Of a stretch of 64,000 nt of DNA, positions 37,501 through 50,232 are shown one piece after another. The first letter of the stretch is position 1. Each line of letters starts with the position of its first letter. The position numbers and the translations under genes are program-made. The notes below the pieces were generated by a model that was not told the origin of the DNA, searched no databases, and saw nothing but the letters and a program-made list of their open reading frames with translations. This DNA is from Canna indica (taxonomy: Eukaryota > Streptophyta > Magnoliopsida > Zingiberales > Cannaceae), in assembly GCA_034359265.1 (NCBI GenBank), contig CP136896.1, positions 67,281,501 through 67,345,500 on the forward strand. Reading direction: 5' to 3'.

Positions 37501-39079
37501 TTAACATCAATGATAACGAATTGAGTCCCTATCAACAACAGAGAGACCACATAACAAGAAAATTGACTCCATTGTCCATTAAGCATTTAAGTGATCCTTT
37601 ATTTGTCAGTATAGTAAAGGGTGTATTTGCTTCAACAATGAGAAATTCAATAGTGCATCATGTTTCATATTGGATATCTTACACTTTTGTGATAGAGGAA
37701 GACTTCTGGTACTGCAATATTTCTGAATATATCCATGCAATAAAAACAGGGAGAAAGCCAAGCAAGAATGATACCTGCAATAAAACATATGATAGACTTC
37801 AATGCCAACTTAAAAACATATCTCATAGAAAAATATACTCACAAGAAATAGAAAAATCAATCGGATATGCCAAAAAATACTTTGATGAGTGAAAGATAAA
37901 AAATCATAAAAAAGAATTCAGGCTAATTTCACAACTTATATGAAATAAATCTGACATTGAAGGCCTACCTCCAAATACCCAACCTCTCCATCTAGAAGAT
38001 TACTGATTCATAAGAATCTTTCTCCAATTTTTTATCTTTTTACTGGATCAGGTGTTTCAAATATCTCTTTGACATGTGAAAAACATCATCTGACTCGTTA
38101 AAAATAGTCTGGTTTTGGCACAATGTCTCGAGACTCAAGCATTTTGTAGTTCCGTTCTATATGCAAATTAAGGTATGTCATGTGTACACACCTAATGACT
38201 ATCAGAAATCCAAACAATTACTATATATATAAGTACAATTTATAGAACACATTCAGTAAACACGGTGCTAGTGAAACTCTTATGTTTATACATATAAGTC
38301 CAAGTTCTATCCCAAATTCGAATAAGATAGGAAACTTGAGAACCACAAAATTCAACTGAGTGCCAAAACAACGAAAGCGGATATGGTCTAACAATTTGCC
38401 TATTTACTAACCAGACATTACACAGAGCATTGGCATTAACATTTTTAGCTCAGAGATTCGAGAATAACCAAGTTAGTAGCTCTTTCTGCCAAAAACCATC
38501 CAATCATCCATGAAAACCTAACAAGTGAATCCATATATGTATACAGAGTAGAGGTGGCAATGGGTCGGGCCCGCCCATTGGCGGCACGAGCCCGGCCCGG
38601 TTCCGAACCGGGCACGGCCCGTCTGTGCCCAGGAGGCGGGCTGGGCTCGCCCCTTGGGCACGTGGCATGTGGGCATTTTTCTTTAACATCTGATGTTAGA
38701 TCTAGTCAAAGTACTACTAATTCTTACATTTGTGTTACTGCATATTGGATTGATGAAAATTTTATTTTGCAAAAAAGAATAATAAGTTTTAAAGTTTTCG
38801 AATATCCACACACTTCTGTTGCCATTTTTTCTGCTATTAGATTTGTAACATTTTTCTATAATATAAATGATAAAAAAATTTGATTAGTTTTGATAATGCT
38901 AGTAATAATGATGTTGTTATTCCTCCCCTTATACAATTATTTAAGCCAGTATTAGAAGGTGAATTATTTCATGTTCGTAGTGTTTGTCATGTTCTTAATT
39001 TATATGTACAAGATGATTTAAAACTAGTAATATACATGTAGAAAAAATAAGAGATGTTATTAGAATTTAAAAAATTAGT

Positions 39080-39997
39080 TGTTAGGAAATTTGGGGTAAT
39101 TTTCTGTAGGATCTACAAAACCCTAACCCGGCGAGAAAAACGGAAAACCAAATCCGATAATAATAATGCAGAAAAATAAAAGACACAAGGGGATTAATGT
39201 GGTTCGGACTCGGCGGGTGCTGATCCTACGTCCTCAGGGAGAAGAGGAGACTACTTTATTAAATCCAGAAAAGAACTTTTACAATAAGAGTGCAATAATC
39301 TAAATCCCCTTCAGAATATAGTTAATTGTCTTAAATTAATTGAACCTGAAACTGGTACGGAGTAGAGACACTGTCTCTGTAAGATCTGCTTTGAAACTAA
39401 ACTCCGACCGCTGTATGTCGGAAATTTAGAAGGGGCACTCCTTAGGAAAAGGGTCGTAACGACACTCTTAATTTTCTGAATCTCTGAAACTCTCACATGG
39501 GAATTTTCTCTTGGTGTGGGATTATCTTAGAACTGCATATTAGGCCCCTATTTATAATAGAGGGGGAGAGCCGATTCATGCCTACTTTAGTGGAGAAAAA
39601 ATCTCTAAGGAATTTGATGCTCCGTCTGATTTAATCGGATGGCTGAAATGCTTCTTTTGACCAAAGAAACTTTCAAAATGCTTGGTGGCTTCACGTGATG
39701 CCTCCACCTTTTTCTCCCTTTGACTAGTCAAAAGCAATATTTGATTTCCACATCATCAATTTGAAAACTTTTACGTGTGCCGCTGCAACATTGACATGGG
39801 TATCTTGAGAAGATGGTGGGCTGGGCTCCCAGGCCTATGATTATAAAATCATAGTTTATTTTGATCGAGTCCGGTTCAACATGGTTCAATCAAATTGGCA
39901 AATTGGTACAAGCATATCTTGATCAAATCAACTCCGATTTGGATCTGGTCGAACTCGTTGGATTCGGTTCGGACCCAATTTGAGTCAATCTCTAACA
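39080..39997 (-). repeat. LTR (3' LTR of the minus-strand copia element)
   Basis: Its mate is 41590-42530. Both contain the block CACAAGGGGATTAATGTGG/CACAAAGGGGTTAATGTGG and CTCGGCGGGTGC and end TCAATCTCTAACA. Confidence 0.92.
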
Positions 39998-40152
39998 ATT
40001 CCTCCTTTGATAAAAATTGGGGCCGATGCAATCCTCAAAAGTCGTCCTCCTCTCCCACAAGGCCCGTACAGGGCCTACGTCGAAACATTGTTCAAGTGGG
40101 CCGAGTCAGCTTCCTGCTTGGCCTTAGGAACCCACATAGTCCTCCGAGTCTC

Positions 40153-41562
40153 CTACTTCATTTTGTATCTCTGAGAAGGGATTTCCCTGAAAGCAAAATT
40201 TATACTTGACCCGGTGTCTGATTTTGCTGTGTTTTGCCTCGGAATCTGAATTGCTTCACGAAAGATGGATCCGTCCACCTTGTACAAATTATTCGACGTC
40301 CTTAGAGCCTTCAGTACTGTCGTGGCTCCATCCTGTACCTCCAAGACTCCTCCTGCTGAAGATGTCGTATAGCCCCTAGTGTCAAGAACTCCAAGGGACA
40401 CTAGATTCCTTCCTAGCTTCGGGACATGGCGAACATTTGCTAGGATCTTTGTCGAGCCATCATGCAATTTTAATTTCACTGTTCCGAATCCGACAACTTT
40501 GCAAGGAACGTTGTTACCGACACGAACTACTCCACCATTGGTGCGCCGATAATCCACAAAGGTCGTCCGGTGTGAAGTCATGTGATAGGAACACCCAGAA
40601 TCCAGGAACCACTCATTAATGCTACTGGTGGTTGATCTGTTCGCCTGCTGACCTGGATTGCATGTTGCATGATCAGACATATCAGAAGAAGATAAAGAGG
40701 AATTTTGACTTGAGGTGTGTTGTCGCCGACGAGACCGCCGTTGCCCACGGCGTGTCTTAGCAGTGCGTGTGCCATCTGTCACGACCAGTACCTCAACTTT
40801 CTCAAAATCTGCGTAAGAGGACTCCACATGTGCGTCTTGACCCTTATTTTGCTGCTGTAATTTTTTCTTAAGACTGCGATATTCTGACTTGATGTGACCT
40901 CGTTTCTTACAATAATAACAAGTGACATTTTATTTGTTACCTTCTCCTGCTTCATTAGAGTAGAGAGCTTCTCTTTTCCTTCCACCAGAGGAATTTGCTC
41001 TAAGATGTGTGTCCATGAGCTCCTTAGACACAAGAGCAGTGATCACTTGTTCTGAAGTAATAGTAGTCTTTCCAAAAAGCATAGTTTCACGAAATTTTTT
41101 AAAAGAAGTAGGATGTGAACATAAAAGGAATAAAGCTTTATCTTTCTCTTCAATTTTGACACCCATATTCTCCAGGTCCATGATGATTGTCTGAAAAGTA
41201 TTGATATGCTCTTTGACCGATGTGCCTTCTGCCATACGTAGGAAATTGAGCTTCTGCTTCAAAGTCATCTTACCAATGAGAGTTTTGTCCTGATACAAGG
41301 ATGCGAGTTTGTCCCAAATACCTTTAGCTATCTTTTGGGATGCAATTTCTCAAAGTGCTTCATTTGACAGGCTTAGGTACAAAACTGCAATTGTCTTTTG
41401 CTCTTTATATTCTTTCTCCTCCTCGGTCCCCTGCATCTTATCCTTACCAAGAATAGCATCATGTATTTTCTCCATAGATAAGATTGTTTTCATCTTCATT
41501 GACCAAAGTGCATAGTTGACATTGCGATCTAACTTCTCAATATCAAATTTGGTACTCGCCAT
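40153..41562 (-). pseudogene. Gag-protease polyprotein of the short copia element
   Basis: It starts at the ATG at 41562 (MASTKFDIEKLDRNVNYALW), the usual copia Gag opening, followed by ILSMEKIHDAILGKD and GKMTLKQKLNFLRMAEGTSV. A CCHC knuckle (CYYCKKRGHIKSEY, about 40900) has Tyr in place of the last Cys. An acidic protease motif DSGCSYHMT follows (about 40580), then a short tail ending at 40153. Stops interrupt the frame at 41350-41352 and 40930-40932. The region after the protease has only about 120 codons, without the integrase zinc finger, so the short form is structural rather than a late deletion. Confidence 0.85.
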
Positions 41563-41589
41563 GGTTGGGAAGTAGACTCTGATACCAAC

Positions 41590-42530
41590 TGTTAGAAAAT
41601 TTGGGTAATTTCCTGCAAGATCTACAAAACCCGAACCCGGCGAGAAAAACGGAAAACCAAATCCGATAATAATAATACAGAAAAATAAAAGACACAAAGG
41701 GGTTAATGTGGTTCGGACTCGGCGGGTGCCGATCCTACGTCCACAGGGAGAAGAGGAGACTGCTTTATTAAATCCAGAAAAAAACTTTTACAATAAGAGT
41801 GCAATAATCTAAATCCCCTTTAAAATACAGTAAATCGTCTTAAATTAATTGAACTTGAAACTGGTACGGAGTAGAGGCACTGTCTCTATAAGATCTGTCT
41901 TGAAACTAAACTCCTGCTGTTGTATGTCGGAAATTGAGAAGGGCACTCCTTAGGAAAAGGGTCGTAACGGCACTCTTAATTTTTTGAATCTCTGAAACTC
42001 TCACATGAGATTTCTCTTGGTGTGGGATTATCTTAGAACTGCATATTAGACTCCTATTTATAATAGAGGGGGAGAGCCGATTCATGCCTACTTTAATGGA
42101 GAAAAAATCTCCAAGGAATTTGCTGTTCCGTCTGATTTAATCGGATGACTGAAATGCTTTTTTTTAGCAAAGAAACTTTCAAAATGTTTGGTGGCTTCAC
42201 GTGATGCCTCCACCTTTTTCTCCCTTTGACTAGTCAAAAGCAATATTTGATTTTCACATCATCAATTTGAAAACTTCTGAAGTTATCATTAATTTGAAAA
42301 CTTTTACGTGGGCCGCTGCAACATTGACATGAGTATCTTGAGAAGATGGTGGGCTGGGCTCCCAGGCCCATGATTATAAAATCATAATTTATTTTGATTG
42401 AGTTCGATTCAACATGGTTCAATCAAATTGGCAAATTGGTTCAAGCATATCTTGATCAAATCAACTCCGATTTGGATCTGGTCGAACTCGTTGGATTCGG
42501 TTCGGACCCAATTTGAGTCAATCTCTAACA
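41590..42530 (-). repeat. LTR (5' LTR of the minus-strand copia element)
   Basis: This 941-bp LTR abuts the tRNA primer site on its left side. It has an extra repeat of ATCATYAATTTGAAAACTT near 42260-42305 not found in the other LTR. Confidence 0.92.
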
Positions 42531-43877
42531 TTAGTCATGTTCTTCAAAAGCAAGAACAAAAGAATTTAAAAAATTATGTCAATCTTTTAATAAATCATTT
42601 AAAAAATTTAATGGTGATGTTATTATTAAATGGAATTCAACATATCATATGCTTAGGTCTACTATAAAATACCAAGAGATCATTACAATATTTTACAATG
42701 AAAATATGTCTGGTGATCCAATTAATGATAATGATTGGTTAGTTGCTGGGTATATTACTCAAATTTTAAAACTTTTTAATAAAACTATCAAACAACTTTT
42801 CGGTGTTTATTATCCTAAATGCAATTTAACTCTTTCACATATAGTTCGTATTAGTGAAGCATTTTCTTCACATAGACTTCATCCTTTATTTGCACAAATT
42901 ATTTATTTAATAAAATCTAAATTTAAAAAGTATTGGTCAGATATACTACTTTATTTTGTTTAGCAATATGTTTAGACCCTAGAATGAAAATTGATGGTTT
43001 AAATATGTTGTTAGATGATTATTATAACAATATGGAATTAAATAATGTTGAAGAAAAAAAGTCTAGAATTTCGAATTTATTGAATTATATGTTTGTATTT
43101 TACGCTTCAAAATTTGGTGATACAATTATAAATAAGACAACATCTTCTTCTTCTAGATTAAGAGATGATAGTGGAAATAGTATTAATTCTCAACTTGATC
43201 GTAGGATAAAAAAACTAAATCTACTCATTTGAATGAATTAGTTTTTTTTCTAGATCATAATTATTCTGAAGAAATAGATGATAATGAGATTTTAGCATAG
43301 TGGAAAAAAAAAGAAAATGCGTATCATATTGTTTCCATCATGACACGTGATATACTAATTGTTCTTGTGTCTACAGTAGCTTTCGAGTCTTGTTTTAGTG
43401 CAGGAAATAGAATTCTTGACGAAAGAAGAAGCCAAATGAGTGCAGAAATGGTTGAAATGTGCATCTGCTTAAAAGACTGGTTGGATGCTGAAGATAGATT
43501 ACAAGATAAGGGACGACACGACACTTCATCATCGGGAGAGGAGGAAGCTCAAACAAGCAAAGTTGGTGCTGCTGGTCCAAGTACAAGTTAAATCATCGGG
43601 GACTACGGGTGATTAAAAATGTAAAAAGAACTACGTAGACCTGATCATTATATAATTTAATCATTGTAAAGTACAAGTTTAACTATAGAAGGTATGTATG
43701 CAATCTTTTAAGGTGCGGTCTATTATAATATTAAAAAAAATATTTTATCATTTCATAAATATTTTTGTATTAAAAATAAATAAAAATTTAATTATAATTT
43801 GATTCTTTAATATATTTTTTTATTAATTTGTACTACTTTACATATAAAAATATGTTAAAAAATAGATAATAAAACTT

Positions 43878-43945
43878 AGTACAATGGTAAGCTATTTCAA
43901 ATAAAACTAGAGGTTCTAGGTTCAAAATTCACCCCTAGTTTTTAA
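43878..43945 (+). repeat. tRNA-like Pol III box pair inside the hAT element
   Basis: TTAGTACAATGGTAAG resembles an A box and GGTTCTAGGTTCAAAATTC a B box, at SINE-like spacing. No clear tail or target duplication is seen, so it may be a SINE head or chance. Confidence 0.3.
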
Positions 43946-44011
43946 ATTTAAAAATTTGAATTTAAATATTTAAAAATTTGAACCGGCCCGAGCTGAAGCA
44001 CCCTCGTTGAG

Positions 44012-44542
44012 CAATAGCGTATGCAGAATTTTAAAAATAGGGGACATAAGAAAATTTAAATTTAAAATTATTATATTCAATTATAATTTGGGAGTGCGGG
44101 GGGGGGGCTTGCCCCTGCGATACGGTACAATATAATTGTATTAATACCTTCAACATAAGACAATGAAAATATATAGATCAACAAATGAGGAATAAATAAA
44201 AATAATATTTTATAATAAATAAAAATCAATCAATCAAAGTAATATTTAATTTTGATCAGAATTATTTACCTTATAAAACTAGAGTTGTATTTACCAAATC
44301 AAGAACTATACGATTGTTTAAACCACTTGAAGCTATCCATTAATAAAGAAATAACATGTATTGTTTCTTTAAAATAAGTAACAATACAAATTCAATGATT
44401 TATATATAAAAAATTAAATTTTATCAATTTTAAAATAAATATAAAATTAGAATTAATAATAAAAATTAAAATATAAAAATATTTAAAAAAAAAAAAAATG
44501 GAGGACAAAATATCCCTCATCTACTGGATGGATACGCCACTG
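44012..44542. mobile_element. hAT-type MITE, 531 bp, nested in the hAT element
   Basis: The left end CAATAGCGTATGCAG and the complement of the right end CAGTGGCGTATCCAT pair as inverted repeats of the common plant form CAGTGGCG. Flanks TCGTTGAG and CAGTTGAG agree at 6 of 8 positions. It contains a run of G at about 44096-44107. Confidence 0.65.
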
Positions 44543-44699
44543 CAGTTGAGTTGTCGGCCAGAGGTGGCCGGGCCTGCCTGAGTCCCGGCCTGTGCTGGCC
44601 CAAGCACGGCCCGTTGCCTCCCTTTAATTATGGAGATCCACTTAAAAAGCGCAAAGATTCGCGTACCTGCCCGGGAGTCACTGGACCAGACACCAGCAT

Positions 44700-46154
44700 G
44701 CTGCTTCACAATTGAACCCCAAAAAGTAACTGCAAGTATCTACTGAATCGAGAACTAAGCAGTTCCAGCAACGAATAAATCGATGGGGAGATCCACTCCT
44801 GGGATCAAAGGGGTGGGAGGTGGATCTTCATCAACTCCCTTCGCAAGCGCCAAAGCAAGAACGTATGCGAATGGACCGATGAGGGTCTCCAAAATAGAGT
44901 CAAAAAGAGCAGCAGCGGGCGACAGGTTGCCCTCACACGGAGCGATCGAGTCCGGGAGCAGTTGGAGGGGGGAGGAAGATGAGCTGATGAGGGGGTTGGC
45001 GAAGCTTTCTTGCCTTCAATTCGCCGTCAAATTATTATTATGCTGTTACTTCTATTATTATATCTCTCTTTTTATTCTCTAATAAATAATAGCAACGGAA
45101 ATCGTTGGAGAAATTTGCATAGGAATAAAATTATGCGTTGTTGGGGACTCTCCCGCTCGATTTCGTATGTTTTGCGCACTGCACGGTGGATATCGCATTC
45201 GCATATTGCTTAGAGTGCGGACTACATGCCGCAGAGCGAGGTAGTATAACACTGGGCTGCTAGGTTGACTCGTCGGGTATGGGTTGGTGACGATCCCCTG
45301 TCCGAGAAAATCGGGCAACATAATAATTCTCCAACTATGTGCTCATGACGTCATTTTGTGCATAGCATCCACGTCGTCTCGTGATAGAATTTTATGTATC
45401 CTGTCTCTAATAAAACATGAATATGCCGAATTATGTGTGTATCGTGTACGGATAGTAGTATGGACCGCTTTAATTGAACTTAGGCTAAGTATTGTTCAAA
45501 TAATCGGAAAAAAAAAGTATTGTTCAAAAAAGAAAAAAATTTACTAGGTCGAAGGCATACGAAAAGACATAACTTGATCAAAAATCAAAATAAATGGAAC
45601 CTCCGTATAAAAAGCCAAACAAGGATTGATGTTTATACGAGCTAAAATTATATAGGATTAATGTGCGCAAAAATATGCATGCCCATTTTAGGTTCAAAAT
45701 TAATTATTTTTAAACTAAATGTTACTAAGAATATATTTTTTTAAATTAAAAATTAGCTTTATAACAAAATCATTGCAAATGATAGATATGATAATATACT
45801 CACAAAATATATTACAAAACGTACAAATATGTGGAAAAGATGCATTAAGCGCTATAATTAGGGATTGAATCACGTGCCTGAATGCTACTACCACTTGAGC
45901 ACAAGTGAATTTACTACTAAGAACATGTTTACTCCTTAAGAAAAAAGTATGGTAGAATCATGGATGAATTAATATCTATTATTTATTTATTGCATAAATT
46001 AAAAAAAATAAGAATATAAAAATATAAAATTGATATTATATTCGATATAGATGGAATCTAAAAAATTCATATCCAAAACATCATTTATTATTCATCCAAT
46101 TTTATCTTATCTAATTAAACAAACATACTAAGTAAAATATCATAATACTATTTA
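44700..46154. other. Promoter copy of RWA-B and following intergenic DNA
   Basis: 44700-45615 matches the 5' UTR and promoter of RWA-A; 45616-46150 matches DNA beyond the foldback element of copy 1. At 45845-45912 the minus strand has a tRNA-like box pair (CTCAAGTGGTAG and GATTCAATCCC) that could be a short SINE. No gene is seen. Confidence 0.55.
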
Positions 46155-46280
46155 ACACAGCTTTTTTTATAACAAAGATAAAAAACCGTAATAGATGATC
46201 ATATTAGGGATCGAATCCTAGATCTCTAGACAACTTACAGCATGTTGTCATCAACTGTACTACCCACTGTTAAGTCATGA
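46155..46280 (-). mobile_element. tRNA-derived SINE, copy 1
   Basis: On the minus strand, GGGTAGTACAGTTGATG fits a Pol III A box and GGATTCGATCCCTAAT a B box, followed by a body ending in an A-rich tail (TTGTTATAAAAAAAG). It is very similar to 46663-46785. The orthologous place in copy 1 (about 14485) lacks it. Confidence 0.7.
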
Positions 46281-46628
46281 GAGAAGTCGTAGGAGGAGCA
46301 AAGAACTTGTAAAAAAACTAGAGTTTAAGGAGAGTAATTTTGTTCTAAAAATTAGTTCAAGATTATCACTTCAGAGATAATCCACATAGACACATCTCCA
46401 TTGAGCAATGCACAAGTGAGACATCAAACAAGATAATGTATGAGATCCAAATAATTTAAAGATAAGATTGCCAGCAATCTGGATGAATTGCCTCATACCA
46501 AAAATCTCCTTAAATTGGCCAAAATTTTTTAAATTATGTCAATTTAATCCTTAAATTGTTTTTTTAGAGTCAACTTAGGATTTTAATTTTTTTTATTTCA
46601 CTCCAATTTGATCCTTAATATTTTCTAT
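46281..46628. other. Sequence private to copy 2 between the two SINEs
   Basis: About 46281-46510 has no counterpart in copy 1; its origin is unknown and it encodes nothing recognisable. 46530-46628 again matches 14660-14755. Confidence 0.5.
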
Positions 46629-46662
46629 TTAATAGGGTTAGGTTCCTCGTTTTGATAAGAAA

Positions 46663-46785
46663 CTTTTTTTTTAACAAAGATAGAAAGTCACAATAGGTGA
46701 TTATACTAAGGATCAAATTCTAAATATCTAAACAATATACAACGTGTTGCCACCAACTGTACTATCCACCGTTGGCTCATCTTAA
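46663..46785 (-). mobile_element. tRNA-derived SINE, copy 2
   Basis: On the minus strand it has TAGTACAGTTGGTGGCAAC (A box), a decayed B box (GAATTTGATCCTTAG) and an A tail (GTTAAAAAAAAA). It is flanked by GATAAGAAACT on the left and AATAAGAAACT on the right, a target duplication of about 11 bases; tail C has this sequence once (14797). Confidence 0.75.
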
Positions 46786-48469
46786 TAAGAAACTTGAAAT
46801 AGAATGACAATCATTTGAGAATTAATAATAAGAATGACTATGTTTCAAATTTGCTTTTCTTAGGATGATTGAGGTAATAGTATTTGATGATCAAGCCTGA
46901 GTTGGTCAAACAACAAATGGATTGAATCGGGCTATGTTCATATGTCAATGAGCAGAATTGAAATTGGAAGGACCCGACTCTTTTACTTTCAAGTCGTAAT
47001 TCATAAAGCATAACAAATATCTTTCACTAGATATACGAGAAAGGGTTTGCATATTTAATTTTATATTTGATTGGGTCATCAAATTTTTTAAGATAATTTT
47101 GACAAAAATATAAATAATGTATGATATTTGTCAAAATTGTAATTTTTTTGATGATATACCTAAGATGTTTCTCAATTCTATTTATTAACTTAATTATAAA
47201 CGGTTAAGAACTTGGGTTCCTAACCACTTATATGCATGCTATTTCATAAAAAAATTAAATTTGATATATTTTTAAAATTAATAAATATAATAATCTAAAA
47301 TAAGATGTTAGTCGTAGTTATATTAACAGTTGTTAACTTTAATAACAAATATCACATGTTATTGAGTTAACAAACTTAAAAACTTATAATGATGTGTTAA
47401 TGACAACTACATTGACATATATAAATATATATATATATATCTATGCTCTTATATTCATTTTATTGCACGTAAAATTTTACATTGATTTGTATATAAAGTT
47501 AGGAGCTTTAACCGTCAATATTAATGTAATTAATATCATATTTTAGATTTTTTTTATTTGTTAAATTCATAAATATGTAAAATTTAAAATTTCTTATATA
47601 CCAAAATATATATAAGTAGTTGAAAACTTTTTTACTAAAATTTTTAACTGCTAATATTACTGCGATTAATATGTCATTTTAAGTTATTAGATTTATTAAC
47701 TTCATAAATATGTCAAACGTAAATTTTTTTATGCAACAACATATACATATAAGCACTACCAAATAATTATAATTAAGTTAATGAATAAAATTGAAGAACA
47801 ACTTGAGTATATGATAAAAAAAGTTTTGATTTTGACAAATACCAATTTTTATGATTTTGTCAATCAACCATAAAGTGTTTATGATTTTATCAAAATTCTC
47901 GGTTCTTTAGAAAAATATTAACTTATAAAAAAGGATTCAATTTATATTTTTATATTCCTAAAACACCTAACATTTATATGTTCATTACCCAACGTCCCAA
48001 ACAAAGCTAGCTAATAAGAGATGTTTTTATTAATTATTCAAGGGGCATTAACAACACGAAGCAAAAGACATACTTTCTTGTAACTCTTGTGATTCATTCA
48101 ATATCAGATATAGAATCAATAAAACAATGACATTTAAACATCTAATTTCATATTGAACAGAAAAAATGTAGTGCCCATCCCCATCATTTTACGGGGGATG
48201 AACAAGATGGTCATTGATATCAATCGAGTAGTATACAACACTAATTTCTTTATCTTTTTTCATCTATCTCTCTATCTCTATGTGGTATGGAACAATCATC
48301 GGAAAGATGTATACAACATAAATTTGTGATAAACATGCACCGTCTTCTTATCGAACTAATAAGATTTTGCTTAACATGAGAAAAAATCATCTGATGCAGA
48401 TTGCAACTCATCATCCCTATAAGAGAGGTGGATTTTTGAAATGCAACAGCTCCAAAGGTTATTAAAATT

Positions 48470-48822
48470 AAAAGATGATGGTCAAACAATGTCAAGCTAA
48501 GTGAGCGTAGTGGGTGTGATGCACACTAGCTTGTTATCCTTCCACCGTTAAGTGCGGGAGGTGTTCACCTAGGTCACAAAGCTCAACTACCTAACTTGGA
48601 TCGGGCAAGCCAGATAGAGCACATGTCACATCCAACCCAACAAGCTCAACATGCCATCCCTTCACCTTAATGCCCCCACTTGGGTTAGAAGCCACAGTTA
48701 GTTGGCTCGGCTTTGTGACCTAGGTGAACACCTCCCGCACTTAACGGTGGAAGGATAACAAGCTAGTGCGCATCACACCCACTACGCTCACTTAGCTTGA
48801 CATTGTTTGACCATCATCTTTT
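48470..48822. mobile_element. Foldback element, 353 bp
   Basis: Arms 48470-48581 and 48711-48822 are almost perfect inverted repeats of about 112 bases (AAAGATGATGGTCAAACAAT at the outer edge) around a loop of about 130 bases. It is followed by a long pyrimidine tract (48823-48880) and then plastid DNA. It codes for nothing. Confidence 0.85.
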
Positions 48823-48887
48823 TTCTTTTTTTTTCTTTTTTTTTTCTTTTCTTTTGTTTTTTTCTTTTTTTTGTTTTTTAGGTTCAG

Positions 48888-48937
48888 ACTATACCGGTTT
48901 TCAAGACCGGAGCTATCAACCCCTCAACCATCTCTCC
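48888..48937 (-). pseudogene. Truncated plastid trnS-UGA
   Basis: The 5' part of the gene is on the minus strand (starts GGAGAGATGG at 48937). The anticodon stem-loop GGTCTTGAAAACCGG with anticodon TGA is visible. The variable arm end, T arm and acceptor 3' half are missing, so no tRNA can form. Confidence 0.88.
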
Positions 48938-49207
48938 TGGAGGTAATTTCTATTTTATTCCTACAAATAGAATATGACTATATGAGATGATACACTAACC
49001 ATCTGTCGAAACATCCCAGATGCGAATCTATATTTCAATGTATCCATCTGTTTACTGTATACATAATACATATTTACTATATACATAGATATATGCATGA
49101 TCTAGTATTTCTGCTTGTGAAGTAAATACTCAAATTCCCCTAGAATCCATATAAAGCGGTAATAAATTCTAAAGAATCAATTGATTCATGGTCAAATCCC
49201 TACATGA

Positions 49208-49474
<267 letters not shown>

Positions 49475-49710
49475 ATTTATTTTTGATTTCCCCGATCCAA
49501 AAATTCCATTCCTTCTACTTCCACTTCTAATAAATTCAGATTGTGAGACACATTAAGATTCAATCGGAGTTCAAAAAAAAAAATGATATTTCATTCTTGT
49601 ATCTGAATATTTGGCCATGTACATATGATCCAAACGCATATATGATATATGATATATGTCATATATGTGTGGACATATGCGTGTGTATCAGGAACGAAGA
49701 AAATGCGGAT

Positions 49711-49745
49711 GCGGATATGGTCGAATGGTAAATTTTCTCTTTGCC
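49711..49745 (+). pseudogene. Truncated plastid trnG-GCC
   Basis: Only the first 35 bases (GCGGATATGGTCGAATGGTA and on to TTGCC) are present, ending in the anticodon region where RWA tail D resumes. Confidence 0.85.
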
Positions 49746-50232
49746 TGATAGAAAGCAGTCATACCGATATTTCGAAAATGTGAAGAAGAACAAACGAGAT
49801 GCAATACAAGCAAAGGGAAATAGTTGCTCCATAAACAAAATTTTGGAAGAGTTGTTTGTTGTCTTTGCTATGGATACAAGTTGTCTTTAATAAGTTTGTA
49901 AGATCAAATATTCTGTAGGATATCTACAATGGCGGTATAATTCAAATGTTTCAGTTGAATTTATTTATGGAGTTGTGCTTAGTTGAAGTGAAATTGACTT
50001 ACAAATATACAAATTGATGTAGTAAGCAGGAAATTGAGTAAAGGGTAACTCAGAATGAAAGAAAGAAGCCACTTGGGCTGACCATTTGGTATGCTTGACC
50101 TGTGTATTCATGAAAGATAATTATTAGAGTATTAGAATATTATTATTAATTGCGATATATCTAGAGGAGAGGCTCCTATATAGAATCAATAAATATGAAG
50201 AGTGCAACTTCTATGAGCAGTTATAGAAAATA

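Larger units (their letters stand above)
39080..42530 (-). mobile_element. Non-autonomous copia-type LTR element with Gag and protease only
   Basis: LTRs lie at 39080-39997 (918 bp) and 41590-42530 (941 bp), both TGTTAG...CTAACA, with a 5-bp duplication TTAGT (39075-39079, 42531-42535). On the minus strand the primer site TGGTATCAGAG (41577-41587) beside the 41590 LTR matches initiator-Met tRNA, and a purine tract lies beside the other LTR. The internal region is only 1.6 kb and ends soon after the protease; integrase, reverse transcriptase and RNase H are absent. The LTRs differ at several bases and by an indel of about 25 bases (near 42280), so it is older than the copia element at 51494. 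Confidence 0.93.
38690..43590 (+). pseudogene. hAT transposase (zinc finger BED / RICESLEEPER type), broken
   Basis: Before the copia insertion there is a piece reading YICVTAYWIDENFILQKRII, then FSFDNASNNDVVIPPLI and LFHVRSVCHVLNLYVQDDL, the RNase-H-like core of plant hAT transposases. After the insertion (42536 on) frames continue with DWLVAGYITQILKLFNKTIK, CLAICLDPRMK and, at 43340-43590, the C-terminal dimerisation domain (STVAFESCFSAGNRILDERR). Several stops and frame changes separate the pieces (for example near 38881, 42961 and 43298). The N-terminal zinc finger is not found. Confidence 0.85.
38549..44627 (+). mobile_element. hAT element in intron 1 of RWA-B, 6.1 kb with nested insertions
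   Basis: The left end TAGAGGTGGCAATGG and the complement of the right end (TAAAGGGAGGCAACGG) form an imperfect inverted repeat. Flanks ATACAGAG (38541-38548) and TTATGGAG (44628-44635) are decayed forms of the target ATACGGAG, which is single in RWA-A (12077-12084). GC-rich palindromic GGCCCG clusters lie just inside both ends. It lies about 30 bases from the exon-1 donor. The transposase is broken, and a copia element (39080-42530) and a MITE (44012-44542) have inserted. Confidence 0.82.

Noticed and set aside
48888..48937. Functional tRNA-Ser gene
   Set aside because: Only the 5' portion is present; the T arm and 3' acceptor half are missing.
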